Assembly (NCBI GenBank): GCA_937928525.1
Contig: CALFWJ010000158.1
Span: 1 to 5,035, forward strand
DNA: 5,035 bases
From: an uncultured Alphaproteobacteria bacterium
GTDB lineage: Bacteria; Pseudomonadota; Alphaproteobacteria; UBA2136; UBA6156
Direction: 5' to 3'
A model generated the notes under the pieces. The model saw only the letters and a program-made list of their open reading frames with translations. It did no database searches and had not been told where the DNA came from. Shown here one piece after another: positions 1 to 5,035 of the stretch; within the stretch, counting starts at the first letter, position 1, and each line of letters starts with the position of its first letter. The translations under genes were made by a program, and so were the position numbers.

Positions 1-1
1 T

Positions 2-223
2 TATTGGAATTTTAAACCTCTTTCAAACGTTGAGTTTTCAAAGATGATGTGGGCGGGCTTTGAATATTTTGCAGCGTCAATAATTGCATTTTGGGTATTG
101 CCACTTGGAGCATATTATTGGCAATGGCATTTAGAGTTAACCTGCTTTATTTTTGCCTTGTCATGTTGGTATCATGGTGTGTGCCGATATAATTATTTAC
201 AAATAGAAAAGCCCGCATCATAG
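2..223 (+). CDS. C-terminal part of an unrecognised membrane protein (5' end outside window)
   Basis: An open frame runs from the window edge to a TAG at 221-223 and encodes 73 residues. It is rich in aromatic residues and has two hydrophobic stretches, about residues 22-40 (starting YFAASIIAFWVLP) and 46-61 (starting LTCFIFALSCW). These are consistent with two membrane helices, followed by a short polar tail ending EKPAS. The frame is open at the left edge, so I treat it as the end of a longer gene; an internal ATG at 44 would give a 60-residue protein, but no clear ribosome binding site precedes it. The stop codon lies within the hairpin at 207-233, which supports this as a genuine gene end. 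I do not recognise the family and propose no function. The next gene is convergent, so context gives no clue. Confidence 0.55.
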   Translation, partial: YWNFKPLSNVEFSKMMWAGFEYFAASIIAFWVLPLGAYYWQWHLELTCFIFALSCWYHGVCRYNYLQIEKPAS

Positions 224-233
224 CGGGCTTTTT
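207..233. terminator. Bidirectional rho-independent terminator
   Basis: The arm AAAAGCCCGC (207-216) pairs perfectly with GCGGGCTTTT (223-232) around a 6-nt loop, ATCATA. The six core pairs are GC and the flanks are A/T tracts, so a U-run follows the stem whichever strand is transcribed. It sits between two convergent genes, the membrane protein fragment ending at 223 (+) and the DUF502 gene ending at 251 (-), and can plausibly stop both. The TAG stop of the plus-strand gene spans the end of the loop and the first base of the second arm. Confidence 0.88.
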
Positions 234-250
234 AGCGCGTTAATTTTAAA

Positions 251-886
251 TTATTTAACAGTATTCTTTTGTATCTCGCCAGGGGTTTCAGGGGTGACAA
301 TCCCCGCCGAAATAATCATTTTCGTCGCCTGTTCAACACTCATATTGAGGGGCGTTAAGTCTTTCTTTGGCACAAACAGCAAAAAGCCACTGGTGGGGTT
401 AGGTGTGGTTGGCAGAAAGATATTTACCATTTCTTTTTTTGTAATATCTTGAACTTCACCTTTTGTGGTGCCTGTTACAAATGCAATGCACCAGCTATCT
501 TTGCGCGGGTATTCTACTAATACAGCTTCACGAAAAGCATCTTTTTGGCTTTTTGCAATGGTATCAATAAGTTGCTTAAAGGTGTTGTACATCCAGTTAA
601 TACCGGGCGTAAGATTAATCAACCATTCGCCCAGCGCCACCAAGCGCTTACCAAAGAAGTTCTTAGTTATAATCCCAATGACAACCATTAAAATAAAACC
701 AGCAACAGCACCTGTACCGGGGATGTTAGCACCTAGCCAAGTCTCGGGGCGATAAGCCGCAGGAATGAGTGGCACCAATAAAGCATCAAGCTTAGTAATA
801 ATCGCCCAGAAAATATAGAGCGTGAGGACCAACGGCAGGGTAATAAACAACCCCGTAATTGCGCGAGATTTAAGCCAACCAAACAT
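251..886 (-). CDS. DUF502 family integral membrane protein
   Basis: A 211-residue protein of the DUF502 family, widespread in proteobacteria and related to the plant COV/LCV proteins; its bacterial function is not established. There are two predicted membrane helices, about residues 11-31 (ITGLFITLPLVLTLYIFWAI) and 58-75 (around AVAGFILMVVIGI). Between them is a short loop ending in IPGTG, typical of the family. The soluble C-terminal half carries the family hallmark TPNPTSGF (161-168) followed by VPKKD (172-176). Length is normal for the family. The ATG at 886 is preceded, in coding orientation, by AGGAAAGG (895-902) 8 nt upstream, which fixes the start. It lies 30 bp downstream of ssb on the same strand and has no evident promoter of its own, so it is probably co-transcribed with ssb. 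The hairpin at 207-233 would end the transcript. Family assignment is firm; the role is unknown. Confidence 0.93.
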   Translation of the reverse strand: MFGWLKSRAITGLFITLPLVLTLYIFWAIITKLDALLVPLIPAAYRPETWLGANIPGTGAVAGFILMVVIGIITKNFFGKRLVALGEWLINLTPGINWMYNTFKQLIDTIAKSQKDAFREAVLVEYPRKDSWCIAFVTGTTKGEVQDITKKEMVNIFLPTTPNPTSGFLLFVPKKDLTPLNMSVEQATKMIISAGIVTPETPGEIQKNTVK

Positions 887-916
887 CTTCGAAGCCTTTC
901 CTGTTAAGAGTTAAGT

Positions 917-1402
917 TTAAAATGGAATTTCATCATCAAACGGTGCATCAGCATTTGTCACTGGCGCAGGTTGCATTGCCGGCGTTGGTTTAGCCGCCGC
1001 AGGCTCTTGGTTGTATTCGTTGTTCTGCGCATAACCGCCGCCAGCATTATCACCGCGGCTACCGAGCATGGTCATTTGGCCGCTAAAACCGTCTACCACT
1101 ACTTCAGTGGTGTATTTTTCTTGGCCTTGGGCGTCGGTCCATTTGCGTGTTTGCATTTTGCCTTCAATATAAACGGACGAGCCTTTTTTTAGCCATTTTT
1201 GCGCAACGTCAGCCACAGGGCCAAAAATTACGACGCGGTGCCATTCCGTTTTTTCTTGTTTTTCACCGCTGTTACGGTCTTTCCAGCTTTCAGTGGTGGC
1301 AATGTTAAGGTTGGCAATGGGTTTACCGTCTTGCGTGTGGCGCACTTCTGGGTCGCGCCCTAGGTTACCAATAATCATTACTTTGTTCAGTGAACCGGCC
1401 AT
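917..1402 (-). CDS. ssb: Single-stranded DNA-binding protein Ssb
   Basis: Ssb coats single-stranded DNA as a homotetramer during replication, recombination and repair, and recruits partners through its C-terminal tip. The 161-residue protein has an N-terminal OB-fold (about residues 5-112) starting NKVMIIGNLGRDPEVR. The aromatic residues that stack on DNA in E. coli Ssb (W40, W54, F60, W88) are all present at the same numbers. A Gly/Asn/Gln/Pro/Ala-rich disordered linker (about 113-152) leads to the acidic tip FDDEIPF, the conserved partner-binding peptide. Length is typical. The ATG at 1402 has a strong Shine-Dalgarno sequence, AGGGGG (1411-1416), 8 nt upstream. It is divergent from the cysteine synthase-like gene and is followed 30 bp later by the DUF502 gene. 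No alphaproteobacterial LexA-type box (GTTC-N7-GTTC) was seen upstream, so there is no visible evidence of SOS control. Confidence 0.98.
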   Translation of the reverse strand: MAGSLNKVMIIGNLGRDPEVRHTQDGKPIANLNIATTESWKDRNSGEKQEKTEWHRVVIFGPVADVAQKWLKKGSSVYIEGKMQTRKWTDAQGQEKYTTEVVVDGFSGQMTMLGSRGDNAGGGYAQNNEYNQEPAAAKPTPAMQPAPVTNADAPFDDEIPF

Positions 1403-1446
1403 AGTATCTTCCCCCTGTGGAATAATATCGTTGTTATTTATGCCGC

Positions 1447-1476
1447 AGTATAGGCAAAAATAGGCACCAAGAGCAA
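1447..1476 (-). promoter_or_regulatory. Probable sigma-70-type promoter of ssb
   Basis: Read on the minus strand, TTGCTC (1471-1476) and TATACT (1447-1452) are separated by 18 bp. The -10 matches the TATAAT consensus at five of six positions; the -35 matches only the TTG half. Transcription would begin near 1440, giving a leader of about 38 nt that includes the ssb ribosome binding site. Two TAGGCA repeats overlap the -10 and spacer. This is assigned by consensus only. Confidence 0.5.
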
Positions 1477-1546
1477 GGGAGAAAGTTGCGCGCGGCCATA
1501 ACCATTGGGTAAGCTATAAGCATATTTACAAAAGGAATAAATTTTT

Positions 1547-2464
1547 ATGGTTGATAAATCCATTCTGTCATCAATTGGCGATACGCCACTGCTTGAACTT
1601 CAAGAGGGTATTTTTATTAAATGCGAATATCTTAATCCTACCGGCAGTATTAAGGCGCGGCTGGCACAATACATGATAGATCGCGCAGAGCGGGAAGGGC
1701 ACCTCAAGCCTGGCGATACAATTGTAGAAGCCACATCAGGTAATACAGGTAACGCGTTATCAATGGTAGCAGCAGTTAAAGGCTATAAAATGGTGGTCGT
1801 GATGCCCGATGGTTTTTCTAGTGAGCGTGTCGCCATCAGTAAAGGTCTTGGCGCAGAAGTAATTCTCACCAAAGGCATAGACGTCACCATGGCGCGTGAC
1901 AAAGCCCTCGAGCTTGGCAAACAAGAAGGTTGGTACTGCCCTGCACAATTCGATAACCCTTGGAACATCGAAAACAACGAGCGCTGGCTCGGGCAAGAAA
2001 TTATCAAACAAATTCCCACAGGCGTTAAAATAGACGCATTGGTGCAGGGCGTTGGCACGGGCGGCACACTTATTGGCGTGGGTAAAGTGCTGCGCGAAAA
2101 TCATAATCCTAACCTTAAAATTTACGCCATGGAGCCCGAAGAAGCGCAAACCATAGCCTGCGGCGAATTCGCGCCTCACGCTATTGAAGGCATTGGAGAT
2201 GGCTTCATTCCCAGTATTTTTGAGCAAAACCAACATATGGTCACAGGCACCGTGAGCGTTAAAAGCGACAAAGCCGTGGCGATGATGAAAACATTGGCGC
2301 AAAATTATGGCACCTTTGTGGGGCCAAGTAGTGGCGCCAACTGGTTGGCAGCGCATAAGATACGGGCTGAAAACCCAGATGTTAAAACAGTTCTGACCTT
2401 CTTTTGCGATATTGGTGAAAAGTATTTGTGCGAGCATTATCCGCATGCAGACGAAGTACGCTAA
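1547..2464 (+). CDS. PLP-dependent cysteine synthase-like enzyme (CysK/CysM family)
   Basis: A 305-residue fold-type II PLP enzyme of the cysteine synthase / cystathionine beta-synthase group, cytoplasmic. True members replace the acetyl or phospho group of an activated serine with sulfide to make cysteine. Motifs appear in family order: GDTPL (11-15), the Schiff-base lysine K36 in NPTGSIKAR, the substrate loop TSGNTG (63-68), GVGTGGT (168-174) that holds the PLP phosphate, HAIEGIGDGFIP (211-222), and PSSGAN (260-265) near the pyridine nitrogen. Length is normal. Two sites deviate: the residue after K36 is Ala where Asp is usual (KDR), and after QF the sequence is DNPWNIENNERW, not the NPANP..H type. 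The exact substrate is therefore uncertain, and no cysK/cysM symbol is given. AAGGA (1532-1536) lies 10 nt before the ATG. The gene is divergent from ssb and lies about 110 bp before ftsQ. Confidence 0.9.
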   Translation: MVDKSILSSIGDTPLLELQEGIFIKCEYLNPTGSIKARLAQYMIDRAEREGHLKPGDTIVEATSGNTGNALSMVAAVKGYKMVVVMPDGFSSERVAISKGLGAEVILTKGIDVTMARDKALELGKQEGWYCPAQFDNPWNIENNERWLGQEIIKQIPTGVKIDALVQGVGTGGTLIGVGKVLRENHNPNLKIYAMEPEEAQTIACGEFAPHAIEGIGDGFIPSIFEQNQHMVTGTVSVKSDKAVAMMKTLAQNYGTFVGPSSGANWLAAHKIRAENPDVKTVLTFFCDIGEKYLCEHYPHADEVR

Positions 2465-2573
2465 CTTAAACATCGGGCATTTCGTGCCTAAAACAACACA
2501 CTCCTAGCGATGTGATGTAAAAATAGGCAGATTTTTGCTGCAATTTAAGCTTGATTCGCGTACGTTTAAAGCT

Positions 2574-3347
2574 ATGAATTCTGCCAAATGGAAACCTGCC
2601 ACCCAATCTCGTCGTCGCCTATTAAAGGGTGCATTTTTATTGGCGTGGGGAGGTGCTATTACCGTTGGCGCTATTTATCATCAACCTATTTATTCGGCCA
2701 TTAAAACGGCGGTTATTACCGCAGGTGGTAGTGCGTTAGCTAGCGTGCAAGTTGAAGGTACTGTCTACACAGATAAAACAGAACTCCAAACAGCCCTCAA
2801 CATAAAAGCAGGTGAAGCCCTTGTGCCTTACAACGTTGGCACCGCCCGCGAACGGCTTGAAGCTTTGCCATGGATTAAACTTGCGACAGTTGAAAAGAAA
2901 CTTCCTGATACACTAAATGTCAGCGTGTATGAATATATTCCCGTTGCCCGCGTAGAAGAAGATGGTAAATGGTTAGTGGTCAGTAAAGACGCCGTCCGTA
3001 TCCTAGAAGATAGCGCAAACGAATTTGCAGGCTTGCCGGCCCTTACAGGTGTTGGCGCCGCTGAAGCAACGTCAGATTTATTAGTACATTTGCAAGGTCG
3101 CCCCAACTTTGTAGCGCAACTTAAAACAGCAAATTACGTCGGTGAGCGCCGGTGGGATTTTACGTTTAAAAGCGGTGTGATGGTGCGTTTCCCAGATGAA
3201 AACGTGGCAGAGACATTTAAATTACTAGAAGAATTAGAGGAGGCTCGGCACGTGTTGAGCTTGGTGGGGGGTGTGGTGGATTTACGGTTGCCCGGTCGGG
3301 TCACATTAAAAATTCCACCTGAATTAAATAAAACACCCATCCTATAA
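2574..3347 (+). CDS. ftsQ: Cell division protein FtsQ (DivIB)
   Basis: FtsQ is a bitopic inner-membrane divisome protein that links early and late division proteins through its periplasmic domain. With the ATG at 2574 it has 257 residues: a short basic cytoplasmic tail, one anchor helix (about 19-35, GAFLLAWGGAITVGAIY), a POTRA domain (about 58-125; VQVEGT, then LEALPWIKLATVEKKLPDTL) and a beta domain (about 126-246) ending VDLRLPGRVTLKIP, the usual FtsQ close. It is at the short end for alphaproteobacterial FtsQ. The start is uncertain: the frame is open upstream to a TAG at 2505-2507, and a TTG at 2535, 7 nt after a weak AGG, would add 13 residues. Neither start has a strong ribosome binding site. 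SRRRLLK (12-18) just before the anchor resembles a twin-arginine motif. ftsA follows after 18 bp, clearly in the same operon. The 109 bp between the upstream gene and this ATG show no clear promoter or terminator. Confidence 0.9.
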   Translation: MNSAKWKPATQSRRRLLKGAFLLAWGGAITVGAIYHQPIYSAIKTAVITAGGSALASVQVEGTVYTDKTELQTALNIKAGEALVPYNVGTARERLEALPWIKLATVEKKLPDTLNVSVYEYIPVARVEEDGKWLVVSKDAVRILEDSANEFAGLPALTGVGAAEATSDLLVHLQGRPNFVAQLKTANYVGERRWDFTFKSGVMVRFPDENVAETFKLLEELEEARHVLSLVGGVVDLRLPGRVTLKIPPELNKTPIL

Positions 3348-3365
3348 GAAAGAGAATAAAAGATT

Positions 3366-4625
3366 ATGGTTACCCGCGGAAAAAATCAGATTGTAGCAGG
3401 CCTAGATATTGGTTCGGCTAAAGTAACATGCTTTATTGCTGAACTTGATGAATTTTATAACCCCAACGTCATTGGTTATGGTCAGCACGCTGCAACAGGC
3501 ATGAAAAAAGGTATGATCGTCGATATGGATCGAACCGAAACCGCCATGCGTGAAGCCGTTCGCCAAGCCGAAGATATGGCCGGCGTAGAAATTGGCGGCG
3601 TGATTGTGAGCGTTGGTGGCATTCATCTGCGCAGCCAAACCACTGATGGTTTAGTGGTGCTCAATAATCATGAAATTGCTGATAGTGATATTTTTAAAGT
3701 AATTGATGTCGCCCGCGCCCGCCAAATTGAAGGCGACCGCCAAATTATTCACGCTCAAGCTACAAAATATGTATTAGACGATCAAACAGATATCCGTGAC
3801 CCACGTGGCATGATGGGCAGCCGTCTTGAGGCCGACGTGCATATTATTTCTGCGGCAAGTGCGGCCATCCGTAATGTTATGCGCTGTGTTGAGCGCTGTA
3901 ACTTAGAAGTTCAAGATATTGTGGTACAAGGCTATTCTAGCGCCATGAGCTGCCTAGTAGCAGACGAGCGTGAACTCGGTGTTGCCCTAGTAGACATGGG
4001 TGGAGGTACTTGTGACATTGCTATTTATGTAGAGGGTGCGCTGGTACATACCGCAGTTGTTCCTGTCGGCGGCCAACACATTACCGCCGATATTGCCCGA
4101 GGTCTATCTACGCCACTTGCAACCGCAGAGCGAATTAAAACACTACACGGTTGCGCCCTAAGTACAGCCATTGGTGAAGATGAAGAGATTGAAATTCCAC
4201 ACGTAGGCGAAGATCGCCACGATCATGACGGCTTACACATTACAAAATCTCAGCTCGCAGGTATTATTCAGCCCCGCGCTGAAGAAATGCTTGAGATGAT
4301 TCGTGATCAAATAGAGCAAAGTGGCTTCGAAAATGCGATTGGTCGACGCGTTGTGCTTACTGGTGGCTGTAGTCAACTTTCTGGCATGGCTAAGCTGGCT
4401 GAAGTGGTGATGGATAAATCAGTGCGTGTTGCTCGCCCAACCGGCGTGCAAGGCCTAACCGATTTAAGCGGTGCCCCACAATTTGCCACAGCAATTGGCC
4501 TCCTACTTTATGGTGCTAAGCAAGCTGCACAGCAAAGCCGTAATGCTAAACGGCGCTTTAATCCCTTTGGCTGGATTACAAATATGTTCTCAGCTCTTGG
4601 CCGCACACTTAAATTTGTGAACTAA
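3366..4625 (+). CDS. ftsA: Cell division protein FtsA
   Basis: FtsA is the actin-like ATPase that tethers FtsZ filaments to the inner membrane and recruits later division proteins. The 419-residue protein has the family's usual length and complete layout. The phosphate-1 loop is DIGSAKV (14-20). An SHS2/1C insertion covers roughly 85-165 (IVSVGGIHLRSQ). Phosphate-2 is DMGGGTCD (210-217), followed by VPVGGQHITADIARGL. The adenosine motif is LTGGCSQL (331-338). The extreme C-terminus, from about 399 (NPFGWITNMFSALG), is the expected amphipathic membrane-targeting helix. An acidic/His insert around residues 265-290 precedes the last lobe, as in alphaproteobacterial FtsA. The ATG at 3366 has only a weak purine-rich leader (AAGAAAGAGAA). 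ftsQ ends 18 bp upstream. A glycosyltransferase, not ftsZ, begins 3 nt after the stop. Confidence 0.97.
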   Translation: MVTRGKNQIVAGLDIGSAKVTCFIAELDEFYNPNVIGYGQHAATGMKKGMIVDMDRTETAMREAVRQAEDMAGVEIGGVIVSVGGIHLRSQTTDGLVVLNNHEIADSDIFKVIDVARARQIEGDRQIIHAQATKYVLDDQTDIRDPRGMMGSRLEADVHIISAASAAIRNVMRCVERCNLEVQDIVVQGYSSAMSCLVADERELGVALVDMGGGTCDIAIYVEGALVHTAVVPVGGQHITADIARGLSTPLATAERIKTLHGCALSTAIGEDEEIEIPHVGEDRHDHDGLHITKSQLAGIIQPRAEEMLEMIRDQIEQSGFENAIGRRVVLTGGCSQLSGMAKLAEVVMDKSVRVARPTGVQGLTDLSGAPQFATAIGLLLYGAKQAAQQSRNAKRRFNPFGWITNMFSALGRTLKFVN

Positions 4626-4628
4626 CTT

Positions 4629-5035
4629 ATGGTGGCCTTGCCGCAATCACAGGAAAAAAAGTCAGATGTTCTGATTATCCAGCGTGTTGTGCCGCATTAT
4701 CGCGCACCACTATTCGAGGCTTTATACGCGCAATACGGCTATCAAGTTGTTGTTGCCGATAATTTTAAAGGCAGCGTTAAATCTGTGTCGGTTAGCGGTG
4801 AAATTAAAACGCCATATCGTTTTTTTTACACCGAATATAGCTGCCACGTCCCCTTAGTCAGCATTGTACGTCAAAACAAACCCAAGGTCATAATCCTAGA
4901 AGCAGGTAGCAGCATGACCAGTACATGGCTTGCCCTTTGTTGGTGTGTGCTTCCTAAAGCTTTCAGGCCTAAATTTATCTTTTGGCTACATGGACGCCCG
5001 TTGGGCCAAAAAACAGGCTTTAAAGCAGGGCTAAA
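4629..5035 (+). CDS. Glycosyltransferase, GT-B fold (family 4-like), N-terminal part (3' end outside window)
   Basis: The frame is open from the ATG at 4629 to the window end: 135 codons plus two bases. The start region, VLIIQRVVPHYRAPLFEAL (residues 14-32), is the classic opening of GT-B glycosyltransferases that act on cell-surface polysaccharides: a beta strand, then a P.YR.P.F motif. Later LEAGSS (90-95) and FWLHGRPLG (118-126) match the acceptor-side loops of that N-terminal domain. The donor-binding C-terminal domain lies outside the window, so family 4 versus a related group and the sugar used cannot be decided. The ATG is 3 nt after the ftsA stop and has no clear ribosome binding site, which suggests translation coupled to ftsA. 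A cytoplasmic or membrane-associated enzyme of envelope or capsule assembly is the likely role, by inference from the family. Confidence 0.8.
   Translation, partial: MVALPQSQEKKSDVLIIQRVVPHYRAPLFEALYAQYGYQVVVADNFKGSVKSVSVSGEIKTPYRFFYTEYSCHVPLVSIVRQNKPKVIILEAGSSMTSTWLALCWCVLPKAFRPKFIFWLHGRPLGQKTGFKAGL

Noticed and set aside
465..755. A 96-codon plus-strand frame within the DUF502 gene.
   Set aside because: It is antisense to a clear family member with no ribosome binding site or recognisable domain.
1403..1546. Search for an SOS (LexA) box and for a plus-strand promoter in the divergent region.
   Set aside because: No GTTC-N7-GTTC or similar box was found. For the plus strand, TATAAG at 1515-1520 could be a -10, but TTGCGC at 1486-1491 is 23 bp away, too far for a credible pair.
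1760..2473. A 237-codon open frame on the minus strand opposite the cysteine synthase-like gene.
   Set aside because: It lies entirely antisense to a well-supported enzyme, its translation is Cys/His/Phe-rich with no recognisable motif, and it has no suitable start context; it is a shadow of codon use on the other strand.
2474..2492. Small hairpin GGGCA-TTTCG-TGCCT after the cysteine synthase-like gene as a possible terminator.
   Set aside because: The stem is only 5 bp with one wobble pair and is followed by an A-rich run, not T residues, so it does not fit a rho-independent terminator.
1..5035. Mobile element, CRISPR array, tRNA or phage signature.
   Set aside because: No transposase or integrase motifs, terminal inverted repeats, regularly spaced repeats or tRNA-like cloverleaf were seen; the genes are mostly housekeeping.

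Overview
The window looks like ordinary chromosomal DNA of a free-living Gram-negative bacterium, most likely an alphaproteobacterium. The Ssb and FtsA sequences have the alphaproteobacterial style, including the Ssb tail FDDEIPF and an acidic/His insert before the last FtsA lobe. The base composition, judged by eye, is moderate (mid to high 40s % GC). Genus cannot be told from the sequence alone.

Layout. Positions 2-223 (+) hold the C-terminal end of an unrecognised membrane protein. Its stop codon lies inside a strong hairpin at 207-233, which can act as a terminator for both strands. A leftward pair follows: ssb (917-1402, -) and then a DUF502 membrane protein (251-886, -). They are only 30 bp apart and probably form one transcript. 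A 144-bp divergent intergenic region (1403-1546) carries a plausible ssb promoter and the ribosome binding site of the next gene. The rightward genes are a PLP-dependent cysteine synthase-like enzyme (1547-2464), ftsQ (about 2574-3347), ftsA (3366-4625) and the N-terminal 135 codons of a family-4-like glycosyltransferase (4629 to the window end).

How the genes fit together. FtsQ and FtsA are divisome proteins and keep their classical order. They sit outside the usual context on both sides: where a ddl or mur gene is normally found upstream there is a cysteine synthase-like gene, and where ftsZ normally follows ftsA there is a glycosyltransferase starting 3 nt after the ftsA stop. Ssb serves replication and repair; the DUF502 protein has no firmly known bacterial role.

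No mobile element, CRISPR array, tRNA or rRNA was seen. I found no convincing new system. The points most worth a second look are the broken division cluster, atypical active-site motifs in the cysteine synthase homologue, a twin-arginine-like motif in front of the FtsQ anchor, and the unrecognised membrane protein at the left edge.
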